The notes under the pieces were generated by a model, which was not told the DNA's origin, made no database searches, and saw only the letters and a list, made by a program, of their open reading frames with translations. Below are positions 19,301 through 30,403 of a DNA stretch of 34,418 nt, piece after piece. The first letter of the stretch is position 1. Every line of letters starts with the position of its first letter. The position numbers and the translations under genes were made by a program. The stretch is from Chara braunii (Eukaryota > Streptophyta > Charophyceae > Charales > Characeae). The stretch is taken from contig BFEA01000078.1 of the NCBI GenBank assembly GCA_003427395.1, forward strand, positions 3,221,402-3,255,819. Direction: 5' to 3'.

Positions 19301-19386
19301 ACGCAACCCATGGTATCTTGGCGGGACAGTACTGTTGGAATTCACGCAACGCATGGTATCTTGGCGGAGCAGCACTCTTGGAATTC
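19301..19386 (+). repeat. 43-bp tandem duplication
   Basis: Two units start with acgcaac at 19301 and 19344 and contain catggtatcttggcgg and ttggaattc. A third partial unit start (acgcccatc) follows and is the site of a poly(A) insertion. Confidence 0.88.
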
Positions 19387-19395
19387 ACGCCCATC

Positions 19396-19397
19396 CC

Positions 19398-19425
<28 letters not shown>
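19396..19425 (+). mobile_element. Poly(A)-only insertion with 11-bp target duplication
   Basis: CC plus 28 A residues is flanked by TCACGCCCATC at 19385-19395 and 19426-19436. A poly(A) tail bounded by a target duplication, with almost no body, is what extreme 5' truncation of a LINE or SINE insertion would leave. Confidence 0.75.
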
Positions 19426-19428
<3 letters not shown>

Positions 19429-19538
19429 CGCCCATCAGATTGCCATGGAATTCGAACTCAGATCTGCATTTAAGCAGTTCGTAGGTGTCCCATTTTGTTT
19501 CCATGATCGAGTTGGGAACGTTGGAAAAAAGAGCAAAT

Positions 19539-19617
19539 ATGGCGTTGAATCTTTCCATGATCTTGAGGAAGATTCGTTCTCATTTTGCACATTTGGTGAG
19601 TGGTGGGGCGAGGCCCT
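19539..19617 (+). mobile_element. Dispersed GGGCCTCGCTCCACC-family element, copy b
   Basis: Reads atggcg, atctttccatg, gaggaagattcgttctcat, tttgcacatttggtgagtgg, tggggcgaggccct. It aligns with copies at 2920-3000 (inverted), 20775-20858 and 30731-30812 (inverted). Confidence 0.75.
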
Positions 19618-19717
19618 CAGGAGAGAGTACCCACCCCGGCGATAACAATTTACTCACTCCATCCATTGGGCTGTAATGAAATGATTGTACGCCGCACGTA
19701 GGCGCGTAGTCTGACTA

Positions 19718-19822
19718 CAGTCTTCCCCCAAATACAACGAACGGTCATTATAGCTGAATTTGGTCTATCTTTCCGTTTAAATTCAGCTATAATCACCGTA
19801 CGTTGTATTCGGGGGAAGACTG
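19718..19822. mobile_element. 105-bp TA-flanked MITE, copy 2
   Basis: Same length, ends (CAGTCTTCCCCC) and inverted arms as the copy at 18858-18962, flanked by TA at 19716-19717 and 19823-19824. A few substitutions separate the copies (for example aacgaacggtcat against aacgtaccgtcat). Confidence 0.88.
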
Positions 19823-20019
19823 TAGAAGTTAACTTTTTAAACTTTTGTGGACATCATTGCGGTCAGATACACCCATGACGGTCCATGAATGCCGTCAGAT
19901 ACATTTAAGGTACAGGTGGTGTGACTGTGACCGCATGACGTAACCCTTTCTTGGGGCTTCCCTCCAGTACATTTGTGCGCTTTCTGGACCAGGTGCATTC
20001 GGACCGGTCCAACACTTTC

Positions 20020-20091
20020 GAGTGTATGGCGTCCTGAAAAATGTCCAGATGCATGTAGAGTGTTGTGTAGTGGAGCGAGGCCCATCGTCCT
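20020..20091 (+). mobile_element. Dispersed GGGCCTCGCTCCACC-family element, weak copy
   Basis: Only the ends are clear: tatggcg near 20022 and tagtggagcgaggcccat near 20073-20090, at the spacing of the other copies. The middle has diverged. Confidence 0.45.
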
Positions 20092-20129
20092 GTCCGTGCT
20101 ATCAAGCGGCCTGATAGTGACCTGAAATT

Positions 20130-20410
20130 GATAGTGACCCAGGCTACCAGCCGGGCCGCCCGGGTCCCGGGTGGCCAGCACGTGCAAGGACCAGGGAAGG
20201 TCCCAGCAAAAAGAAAAACAAAAAAAAAAATCCAAAAAATCTACAAAAAAAACTATGTTATGAAGACAAAAAAACTGAACGACTTTCGCCTCAGGGTCAC
20301 ATCGAAATTCTTCACCGAATTCAAAAAAAAAAATTATTTTTATTTTTATTTTTTTTAATGTTTTTGGCCCGGCCGGGCAAGTGACCCCGGGCCACTCTGG
20401 TAGCCTCCTA
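20130..20410. mobile_element. 281-bp insertion with inverted ends and 17-bp flanking repeat
   Basis: GATAGTGACCTGAAATT is repeated exactly at 20113-20129 and 20411-20427 around this block. Near the ends AGGCTACCAG (20141-20150) is inverted as CTGGTAGCCT (20398-20407), next to GC-rich inverted stretches. The centre is very A-rich on the left and T-rich on the right. The 17-bp duplication suggests retroposition while the inverted ends suggest a DNA element, so the class is open. Confidence 0.75.
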
Positions 20411-20492
20411 GATAGTGACCTGAAATTAAGCCGACCTTATTCGTGTGCCGGTCCACGTGGAGTTATCCCTGAGGCTCAAGCCAGGGTGGCGT

Positions 20493-20516
20493 TTTTTTTT
20501 TTTTTTTTTTTTTTTT
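20493..20516. repeat. Poly(T) run
   Basis: About 24 T residues. It could be a minus-strand retroposon tail; no clear body or target duplication was found. Confidence 0.6.
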
Positions 20517-20774
20517 GAGCGCATGTGCTGGCAGAAGTATCAGCGTTGATATCTTCTCCTTCCCTTGCTCTTTCCGTATTTTGGGGTTCGGATTCGAATC
20601 CCTGTTCTCTTCATCAGTATGCAGGGCATACTCATTCAAAACCGTACAAAAAAGAAAAAAAGAAAAAAAAAAACACGTCCTCATTTGAACTTCAACTCCG
20701 AACTTTGAATGTCAACGTGCGACCTATGGCCTCGCTCTACTGCTCACCAGATGCACAAAAGAATAGAAGAACAT

Positions 20775-20858
20775 ATGGCGGTGGATCTTTCCGTGTTCTA
20801 GCACAAGATTCATTCTCATGTTTGTTGCACATTTGGCGAGTATTGAAGCCAGGCCCAT
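20775..20858 (+). mobile_element. Dispersed GGGCCTCGCTCCACC-family element, copy c
   Basis: Reads atggcggtggatctttccgt, gttcta, aagattcattctcatg, gcacatttggcgagt, ccaggcccat. It is close to copies b and a and in the same orientation as b. It lies about 160 bp before the satellite array. Confidence 0.75.
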
Positions 20859-21679
20859 AGAACTTGGTGACCTGGCTGTGTGATCGCAGCCGTATCTCTG
20901 TGAGTGCCGTGTGTTCATAAAGATGGAAAGAACTGAGCGCAGGCAGTGAGAGAGCAAGGCCGAGGGGTACCTACTAACTACATGCGGAGGATTTTCTCTG
21001 ACCGTAGATTATTAGGGAGGAATCCACTTTTGCACACCGTGTCATGTCTGTAGTGGTTAAGAGACTCAGCTCTTGAGGCTGAGGGCGCCGGTTCGAGCAC
21101 GGAGGAGGTCCTGTGGCTGATACAAGTATAGACTATACTTCAACCGGGTAACCAGCCGGGAAAATGACCAGGATGTGGTAGCCCGTGGATAAAACCGTTG
21201 GATAAGCAGTCGTGTTGGAGGAGAGCCGAGTGTGCTACTACTGCCTGTGTGGCGGATGCCTTGTGTGGTGTTGTGTGTGTGTGTGTGAGTTGAAGGATAC
21301 TACAGCCATGCAGGGGTGAGGTGGATATCACGACCGGCACGAAACCACTTTTGAACACCGTGTCATGACTTTAGTGGTTAAGAGACTCAGCTCTTGAGGC
21401 TGAGGGCGCCGGTTCGGATCCGTGCTTGCACGGAGGAGGTCCTGTGGCTGATAAAAGTACAAACAGCCGGGAAAATGACCAGGATGTGGTGGCCCGTGGA
21501 TAAAACCGTTGGATAAGCAGTCGTGTTGGAGGAGAGCGAGTGTGTTACTACTGCCTGTGTGGCGGATGCCTTGTGTGGTGTTGTGTGTGTGTGTGTGAGT
21601 TGAAGGACACTACAGCCATGCAGGGGTGGGGTAGATATAACGACCGACTTGAAGCCACTTTTGAATACCAAGTCATGGC

Positions 21680-21742
21680 TGTAGTGGTTAAGAGACTCAG
21701 CTCTTGAGGCTCAGTGCGCCGGTTCGGATCCGTGCTTGCACG
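21680..21742 (+). promoter_or_regulatory. Representative tRNA-like promoter of the satellite monomer
   Basis: In this monomer (tRNA-like core near 21686) the sequence reads atggctgtagtgg, then ttaagagactcagctcttga, then ggttcggatcc. TCAGC and GCTGA can pair around a seven-base loop, like an anticodon arm. The A and B elements are 33 nt apart. The T arm pairs poorly, so this is tRNA-derived rather than a working tRNA gene. The same block occurs in every monomer. Confidence 0.65.
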
Positions 21743-23659
21743 GAGGAGCTCCTGTGGCGAATAAAAGTACAGACCGTACTTCAACCGGGCAAACAGCCGG
21801 GAAAATCACCAGGATGTGGTGGCCTGTGGATAAAACCATTGGATAAGCAGTCGTGCTGGAGGAGAGCGGAGTGTGCTACTACTGTCTGTGTGGCGGATGC
21901 CTTGTGTGGTATTGTGTGTGTGTGTGTGTGAGTTGAAGGACACTTCAGCCATGCAAGGGTTGGGTGGATATCACGACCGACACAGAGCCACTTTTGAGCA
22001 CTGTGTCATGGCTGTAGTGGTTAAGAGACTCAACTCTTGAGGCTAAGGGCGCCAGTTCGGATCCGTGCTTGCACGGAGGAGATCTTGTGGCTGATACGAG
22101 TACAGACTGCACTTCAACCGGGTAACCAGCCGGGAAAATGACCAGGATGTGGTGTCCTGTGGATAAAACCGTTGGATAAGCAGTCGTGCTGAAGGAGAGC
22201 GGAGTATGCTACTACTGCATGTGTGATGGATGCCTTGTGTGGTGTTGTGTGTGTGTGTGTGAGTTGAAGGATACTACACCCATGCAAGGGTGGGTTGGAT
22301 ATCACGACCGGCACGAAGCCACCTTTGAACACGGTGTAATGGTTGTAGTGGTTAAGAGACTCAGCTCTTAAGGCTGAAGGCGCCGGTTCGGATCCGTGCT
22401 TGCACGAAAGAGGTCCTGTGGCTGATAAAAGTACAGACTGTACTTCAACCAAGTAACCAGCCGGAGAATGACCAGGATCTGGTGTCCCGTGGATAAAACC
22501 GTTGGATAAGCAGTCCTGCTGGAGGAGAGCGGAGTGTGCTACTTCTGCATGTGTGTCGGATGCCTTGTGTGGTGTTGTGTGTGTATGTGTGAGTTGAAGG
22601 ACACTACAACCATGAAGGGGTGGGGTGGATATCACGACCGACACGAAGCTACTTTTGAACACCGTGTCATGGCTGTAGTGGTTAAGAGACTCAGCTCTTG
22701 AGGCTGAGGGCGCCGGTCCGGATCCGTGCTTGCACGGAACAGGTCCTGTGGCTGATAAAAGTACAGACTGTGCTTCAACCGGGTAACCAGCCGGGAAAAT
22801 GACCAGGATGTGGTGGCCCGTGGATAAAACCGTCTGATAAGCAGTCGTGTTGGAGGAGAGAGGAGTGTGCGACTACTACCTGTGTGGCGAATGCCTTGTG
22901 TGGTGTTGTGTGTGTGTGTGTGAGTTGAAGGCCACTACAGCCATGTAGGGGTGGGGTGGATATCACGACCGGCACGAAGCCACTTTTGAACACCGTGTCA
23001 TGGCTGTAATGGTTAAGAGACTCAATTCTTAAGGCTGAGGGCGCCAGTTCGGATCCGTGCTTGCACGGAGGAGGTTTTGTGGCTGATAAAAGTACAGACT
23101 GTACTTTAATCGGGTAACCAGCCGGGAAAATGACCAGGGTGTGGTGGCCCGTGGATAAAACCATTGGATAAGCAGTCGTGCTGGAGGAGAGCGGAGTGTG
23201 CTACTACTGCCTCTGTGGCGGATGCCTTGTGTGATGTTGTGTGTGTGTGTGTGAGTTAAGGGACACTACAGCCATGCAGGGGTGAGGTGGATATCACGAC
23301 CGGCACAAAACCACTTTTGAGCACCGTGTCATGGCTGTAGTTGTTCAGAGACTCAACTTTTGAGGCTGCGTGCGCCGGTTCGGATCCGTGCTCGCACGGA
23401 GGAGGTCCTGTGGCTGATAAAAGTACACACTGTACTTCAACCAGGTATCCAGCTGAGAAAATGACCACGATGTGTTGTCCCGTGGATAAAACCGTTGGAT
23501 AAGCATTCTTGCGGGAGGAGAGCGGAGTGTGCTACTACTGCCTGTGTGGCGGATGCCTTGTGTGGTGTTGTTTGTGTGTGTGTGAGTTGAAGGACACTAC
23601 AGCCATGCAGGGGTAAGGTGGATAAAACAACCGGCACGAAGCCACTTTTGAGCACCGTG

Positions 23660-26600
23660 TCATGGCAATAGTGGTTAAGAGACTCAGCTCTTGAGGCTGA
23701 GTGCGCCGGTTCGGATCCGTGCTGGCGCGGAGGAGGTCCTGTGGCTGATAAAAGTACAGACTGTACTTCAACCAGGTAACCAACCAGGAAAATGACCAGG
23801 ATGTGGTGTCCCGTGGATAAAACTGTTGGATAAGCAGTCGTGCTTGAGGAGAGCGGTGTGTGCTACTACCGCCTGTATGGCGGATGCCTTGTGTGGTGTT
23901 GTGTGACTGTGTGTGAGTTGAAGGATACTACAACCATGGAGGGGTGGGGTGGATATTACGACCGACACGAAACCACTTTTGAATACCGTGTCATGGCTGT
24001 AGTGGTTAAGAGACTCAGCTCTTGAGGCTGAACACGCCGGTTCAGATCCGTGCTTGTACGGAGGACGTCCTCTGGCTGATAAAAGTACAGACTGTACTTC
24101 AACCAGTAATTAGCCGGGAAAATGACCAGGATGTGGTGGCACGTGGATAAAACTGTTGGATAGGCAGTCGTGTTGGAGGAGAGCGGAGTGTGCTATTACT
24201 GCCTGTGTGGCAGATGCCTTGGGTGGTGTTGTGTGTATGTGTAGAAGTTGAAAGACATACAGCCATGCATGGGTGGGGTGGATATCACGACTGACACAAA
24301 GCCACTTTTGAACACCGTGCCATGGCCGTAGTGGTTAAGGGACACAGCTCTTGAGGCTGAGGGCGCCGGTTCGGATCTGTGCTTGCACGGAGGAGGTCCT
24401 GTGAATGATAATAGTACAGACTGTACTTCAGCCAAGTAACCAGCCGGGAAAATCACCAGGATGTCGTGGCCCGTGGATAAAACCGTTGGATAAGCAGTCG
24501 TGGTGGAGGAGAGCGGAGTGTGCTACTACTGCCTGTGTGGCGGATGCCTTGTGTGGTGTTGTGTGTGTGTGTGTGAGTTGAAGTACACTACAGCCATATA
24601 GGGGTGGGGTGGATATCACGACCGGCACAAACCACTTTTGAGCACCGTGTCATGGCTGTAGTGGTTAAGAGACTCAGCTCTTGAGACTAAGGGCGCCGGT
24701 TCGGATCCGTGCTTGCACGGAGATGGTCCTCTGGCTGATAAAAGTACAGATCGTACTTCAACCGCGTAACGAGCGGGGAAAATGACCAAGATGTGGATGC
24801 CCGTGGATAAAACCGTTGGATAAGCACTCGTGCTGGAGGAGAGCAGAGTGTGCTACGACTGCATGTGTGGCGGATGCTTTGTGTGGTGTTGTGTGTGTGT
24901 ATGTGAGTTGAAGGACACTATTGCCATGCAGGGGAGGGGTGGATATCACGACCGGCATGAAGCTACTTTTGAACACCGTGTCATGGCAGTAGTGGTTAAG
25001 AGACTCAACTCTTGAGGCTAAGGGCGCCGGTTCGGATCCGTGCTTGCACGGAGGAGGTCCTGTGGCTGGTAAAAGTACTGACTGTACTTCAACCCGGTAA
25101 CGAGCCTCGAAAATGACCAGGATGTGGTGGCCCGTGGATGAAACTGTTGGATAAGCAGTCGTGCTGGAGGAGAGCGGTGTGTGCTACTACCGCCTGTGTG
25201 GCGGATGCCTTGTGTCGTGTTGTGTGTGTGTGTGTGAGTTGAAGGATACTCCAGCTATGCATGGGTGGGGTGGATATCACGACCGACACGAAGCCACTTT
25301 TGAACACCGTGTCATGGCTGTAGTGGTTAAGAGACTCAGCTCTTGAGGCTGAGGGCGTCGGTTCGGATCCGTGCTTGCATGAAGGAGGTCCTGTGGATGA
25401 TAAAAGTACAGACTGTACTTCAACCGGGTAACCAGCGGGAAAAATGACCAGGACGTGGTGGCCCGTGGATAAAATTGTTGGATAAGCAGTCGTGTTGGAG
25501 GAGAGCGGAGTATGCTACTACTGCTTGTGTGGCGGATGCCTTGTTGGTGTTGTGTGTGTGTGTGTGACTTGAAGGACACTTCAGCCATGCAGGGGTGGTG
25601 TGGATATCACGACCGGCACGAAGCCACTTTGAGCAACGTGTCATGGCTGTAGTGGTTAAGAGGCTCAGATCTTGAGGCTTAGTGCGTCGGTTCAGATCCG
25701 TGCTGGCACGGAGGAGGTCCTGTGGCTGATAAAAGTACAGACTGTACTTCAACGTGGTAGCGAACCTGGAAAATGACGAGGATGCGATGTCCCGTGGATA
25801 AAACTGTTGGATAAGCCGTCGTGCTGGAGGACAGCGGTGTGTGCTACTACCGCCTGTAAGGCGGATGCCTTGTTTGTGTTGTGTGACTCTGTGTGAGTTA
25901 AAGGATACTACAACCATGCAGGGGTGGGGTGGATATTACGACCGGCTCGAAGCCACTTTGGAACACCGTGTCATGGCTGTAGTGGTCAAAAGACTCAGCT
26001 CTTGAGGCTGAACGCGCCGGTTCGGATCCGTGCTTGTACAGAGGAGGTCCTGTGGCTGATAAATGTACAGACTGTACTTCAACCGGGTAACTAGCCGGGA
26101 GAATGACTAGGATGTAGTGGCACGTGGATAAAACCGTTGGATAGGCAGTCGTGTTGGAGGAGAGCGGAGTGTGCTACTACTGCCTGTGTGGCGGATGCCT
26201 TGTGTGGTGTTGTGTGTCTGTGTGTGAGTTGAAGGACATACAGCCATGCAGGGGTGGGGTGGATATCACGACCGGCACAAGGCCACTTTTGAACACCGTG
26301 CCATGGCTGTAGTGGTTAAGGGACTCAGCTCTTGAGGCTGTGGGCGCCGGTTCGGATCTGTGCTTGCACGGATCTGTGCTTGCACGGAAGATGCCTTGTG
26401 TGATGTTGTGTGTGTGTGTGAGTTGAAGTACACTACAGCCATATAGGGGTGGGGTGGATATCATGACAGGCATAAACCACTTTTGAGCACCGTGTCATGG
26501 CTGTAGTGGTTAAGAGACTCAACTCTTGAGACTGAGGGCGTCGGTTCGGATCCGTGCTTGCACGGAGGAGGTCCTGTGGCTGATAAAAGTACAGATTGTA

Positions 26601-27487
26601 CTTTAACTCGGTATCCTGCGGGGAAAATGACCAAGATGTTGTGGCGCGTGGATAAAACCGTTGGATAAGCACTCGTGCTGGAGGAGAGCGGAGTGTGCTA
26701 CTACTCCATGTGTGGCGGATGCCTTGTGTGGTGTTGTATTTGTGTGTGTGAGTTGAAGGACACTACAGCCATGCAAGGGTGGGGTGGATATCACGACCGG
26801 CATGAAGCCACTTTTGAACACCGTGTCATGGCAGTAGTGGTTAAGAGACTGAGCTCTTTAGGCTGAGGGCGCCGGTTCGGATCCGTGCTTGCACGGAGAA
26901 GGTCATGTGGCTGATAAAAGTACAGACTGTACTTCAACCGGGTAACGAGCTTGGAAAATGACCAGGATGTGGTGGCCCGTGGATGAAACTCTTGGATAAG
27001 CAGTCGTGCTGGAGGAGAGCGGTGTGTGCTACTACCGCCTGTGTGGCGGATGCCTTGTGTGGTGTTGTGTGTGTGTGTGTGAGTTGAAGGATACTCCAGC
27101 TATGCATGGGTGGGGTGGATATCACGACCGGCACGAAACCACTTTTGAACACCGTGTCATGGCTGTAGTGGTTAAGAGACTCAACTCTTGAGGCTGAGGG
27201 CGTCAGTTCGGATCCGTGCTTGCATGGAGGAGGTCCTGTGGCTGACAAAAGTACAGACTGTACTTGAATCGGGTAACCAGCCGGAAAAATGACTAGGATG
27301 TGGTGGCCCGTGGATAAAACCGTTGGATAAGCAGTCGTGTTGGAGGAGAGCGGAGTATGCTACTACTGTTTGTGTGGCGGATGCCTTGCTGGTGTTGTGT
27401 GTGTGTATGTGAGTTGAAGGGCACTACAGCCATGCAGGGGTGGGATGGATATCACGACCGGCACGAAGCCACTTTTAAGCATCGTGT
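23660..27487 (+). repeat. Six-monomer higher-order duplication within the satellite
   Basis: Monomers with cores at 23673, 24003, 24332, 24663, 24994 and 25326 match, in order, those at 25657, 25986, 26316, 26508, 26839 and 27170. Shared private variants include ggcacgtgg with ggataggcagtc (second pair), gacatacagcc with accgtgccatgg (third), catataggggtgg with aaccac (fourth), tgaccaagatgt with gcactcgtgct (fifth), and gatgaaact with actccagctatgcatgg (sixth). The offset is about 1984 bp, falling to 1845 bp after a deletion in the second block. Confidence 0.85.
26340..26410 (+). repeat. Deletion junction in a satellite monomer
   Basis: Here the B-box region gatctgtgcttgcacg is duplicated (16 bp) and joins directly to agatgccttgtg, which lies about 155 bp further on in a normal monomer. 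The resulting monomer is about 192 bp and lacks the middle third. Confidence 0.88.
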
Positions 27488-30362
27488 CATGGCTGTTGTG
27501 GTTAAGAGACTCAGCTCCTGAGGCTGAGTGCGCGGGTTCGGATCCGTGCTTCCACGGAGGAGGTCCTGTGGCTGATAAGAGTACAGACTGTACTTCAACC
27601 GGGTAACCAGCCGGGAAAATGACCAGGATGTGGTGGCCCGTGGATAAAACCGTTGGATAAGCTGTCGTGCTGGAGGAGAGCGGAGTGTGCTACTACATCC
27701 TGTGTGGCAGATGCTCTGTGTGGTGTTGTGTGTGTGTGTGTGAGTTGAAGGACACTACAGCCATGTAGGGGTGGGGTGGATATCACGACCGGCATGAAGT
27801 CACTTTTGAACACAGTGTCCTGGCTGTAATGGTTAAGAGACTCAGCTCTTGAGGCTGATGTCGCCAGTTCGGATCCGTGCTTGAGGAGGTCCTGTGGCTG
27901 ATAAAAGTACAGACTGTACTTCAATCGGGTAACCAGCCGGGAAAATGACCAGGATGTGGTGGCCCGCGGATAAAACGGTAGGATAAGCAGTCGTGCTAGA
28001 GGAGAGCGGAGTGTGCTACTACTGCATGTGTGGCGGATGCCTTGTGTGGTGTTGTGTGTGTGTGTGTGTGAGTTGAAGGACACTACAGCCATGCAGGGGT
28101 GGGGTGGATATCACGACCGGCACGAAGCAACTTTCGAATACCGTGTCATGGCTGTAGTGGTTAACAGACTCAGCTCTTGAGGCTGAGGGCGCCGGTTTGG
28201 ATCCGTGTTTGCACGGAGGAGGTCTTGTGGCTAATAAAAGTACAGGCTGTACTTCAAGCGGGTAACCAGCCGGGAAAATGAGCAGGATGTGGTGGCCCGT
28301 GGATAAAACCGTTGGATAAGCAGTCGTGTTGGAGGAGAGCACAGTGTGCTAGTACTGCCTGTGTGACAGATGCCTTGTGTGGTGTTGTGTGTGTGTTAGT
28401 GAGTTGAAGGACACTATATGAATGCAGGGGTGGGGTGGATATCACGATCGGCACCAAGCCACTTTTGAACACTTTGTCAAGGTTGTAGTGGTTAAGAGAC
28501 TCAACTCTTGAGGCTGAGGTCGCGGGTTTGGATCCGTGCTTGCACGGAGGAGGTCCTGTGGCTGATAAAAATACAGACTGTACCTCACCCGGGTAATCAG
28601 CCTGGAAAATGACCAAGATGTGGTAATCCGTTGATAAAACCGTTGGATAAGCAGTCATGTTGGAGGATAGCGGAGTGTGCTACTAATGTCTGTGTGGCGG
28701 ATGCCTTGTGTGGTGTTGTGTGTGTGTGTGTGAGTTGAAGGACACTACAGCCATGTAGGGGTGGCGTGGATATCACAACCGGCACGAAGCCCCTTTTGAA
28801 AACCGTGTCATGGCTGTAGCGGTTAAGAGACTGAGCTCTTGAGGTTGAGGGCGCCAGTTCGGATCCGTGCTTGCACGGAGGTCTTGTGGCTGATAAAAGT
28901 ACAGACTGTACTTCAACTGAGTAACCAGCCGGGAAAATGACCAGGATGTGGTGGCCCGTGGATAAAACCGTTGGATAAGCAGTCGTGATGGAGGAGAGCG
29001 GAGTGTGCTACTACTGCTTGTGTGTCGGATGCCTTGTGTGGTGTTGTGTCTGTGTGTGTGAGTGGAAGGACAATACAACCATGCAGGGGTGGGGTGGATA
29101 TTACGACTGGCACGAAGCCACTTTTTAACACCGTGTCATGGCTGTAGTGGTTAAGAGACTCAGCTCTTGAGGCTGAGGGCGCCGGTTCGGATCTGTGCTT
29201 GCACGGAGGAGGTTCTTTGGCTGATAAAACTACAGACTGTACTTCAACCTGGTAACCAGCCGGGAAAATGACCAGGATGTGGTGGCCCGTGGATAAAACC
29301 GTTGGATAAGGAGTCGTGCTGGAGGAGAGCGGAGTGTGCTACTACTGCCAGTGTGGCGGATGCCTTGTGTGGTGTTTTGTTTGTGTGTGTGAGTGGAAGG
29401 ACAATACAGCCATGCAGGGGTGGGGTGGATATAACGACCTGCACGAAGCCACTTTTGAACACCGTGTCATAACTGTAGTAATTAAGAGACTCAACTCTTA
29501 AGGATGAGGGCGCCGGTTCGGATCCGTGCTTGCACGGAGGAGGTCCTGTGGCTGATAAAAGTAAAGACTGTACTTCAACCGGGTAACCAGCCGGGAAAAT
29601 AACCAGGATGTGGTGGCCTATGGATAAAACCGTTGGATAAGCAGTCGTGCTGGAGGAGAGCGGAGTGTGCTACTACTGCCTGTGTGGCGGATGCCTTCTG
29701 CGGTGTTGTGTGTGTGTGTGTGAGTTGAAGGACACTACAGCCATGCAGGGGTGGGGTGGATATTTGGACCGACACGAAGCCACTTTTGAACACCGTGTCA
29801 TAGCTGTAGTGGTTAAGAGACTCAGCTCTTGAGGCTGAGGGCTCCGGTTCGGATCCGTGCTTGCACGGAGGAGGTCCTGTGGTTGATAAAAGTACAGACT
29901 GTACTTCAACCGGGTAACCAGCCTGGAAAATGACCAGGATGTGGTGGTCCGTGGATAAAACCGTAGGATAAGCAGTCGTTTTGGAGGAGAGCGGAGTGTG
30001 CTACTACTGCCTGTGTGGCGGCTGCCTTGTGTGGTGTTTTGTGTGTGTGTGTGAGTTGAAGGACACTACAGCCATGCAGGGGTGGGGTGGATATCACGAC
30101 CGGCACGAAGCCACTTTTGAACACCGTGTCATGGCTGTAGTGGTTTAGAGACTCAGCTCTTGAGGCTGAGGGCGCCGGTTCGAATCCGTGCTTGCACGGA
30201 GGAGGTCCTGTGGGTGATAAAAGTACAGACTATTAGGAAGATCAGGGATTGGAAATGTAGGATCGCCGTCAGTGGGGCCGAGCTGCACAAAAGTGTCCAT
30301 CTTTGCACTAGATAAGCGAAAGAAGAGAGAAGGAATGGGAAGCTAGCGACTCGGCACATCCT

Positions 30363-30366
<4 letters not shown>

Positions 30367-30399
<33 letters not shown>

Positions 30400-30403
30400 G
30401 GAA
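30367..30403 (-). mobile_element. Poly(T) insertion with 9-bp target duplication
   Basis: 31 T residues plus agggaa are flanked by ATCCTTCAA at 30358-30366 and 30404-30412. This is a second case of a bare retroposon tail with a target duplication, here on the minus strand. Confidence 0.65.

Larger units (their letters stand above)
21022..30230 (+). repeat. 9.2-kb satellite of about 331-bp tRNA-like monomers (29 copies)
   Basis: A head-to-tail array with copies of the core ggttaagagactcagctctt near 21055, 21376, 21686, 22018, 22348, 22680, 23010, 23341, 23673, 24003, 24332, 24663, 24994, 25326, 25657, 25986, 26316, 26508, 26839, 27170, 27500, 27832, 28163, 28492, 28823, 29152, 29482, 29812 and 30142. 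The step is 329-332 bp except for 322 and 310 at the start and 192 at 26316-26508. Each monomer has an A-box-like TGGCTGTAGTGG, a B-box-like GGTTCGGATCC 33 nt further on, a CCGTGC-TT-GCACGG hairpin, the palindrome GTACAGACTGTAC, a GT microsatellite and one TTTT shortly before the next A box. The array starts abruptly at 21022 and ends mid-monomer at gtacagac. No monomer encodes a convincing protein. The tRNA-like part suggests origin from a tRNA gene or SINE. Confidence 0.97.

Noticed and set aside
21680-21742. True tRNA gene in each monomer.
   Set aside because: An anticodon-like stem is present, but the position before the presumed anticodon is not a consistent T, the T arm pairs poorly, and there is no clear acceptor stem.
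21140-30124. Recurrent 60-72-codon open frames in nearly every satellite monomer, on both strands.
   Set aside because: Most lack an ATG (they begin at CTG or GTG), the monomer length is not a multiple of three so frames do not stay in phase, and the residues simply mirror the DNA repeat, including a His-Thr run from the GT tract.
21022-30230. Regular spacing suggesting a CRISPR-like array.
   Set aside because: The whole 331-bp unit is repeated, with no unique spacers, in a eukaryotic context with LINEs and SINEs.
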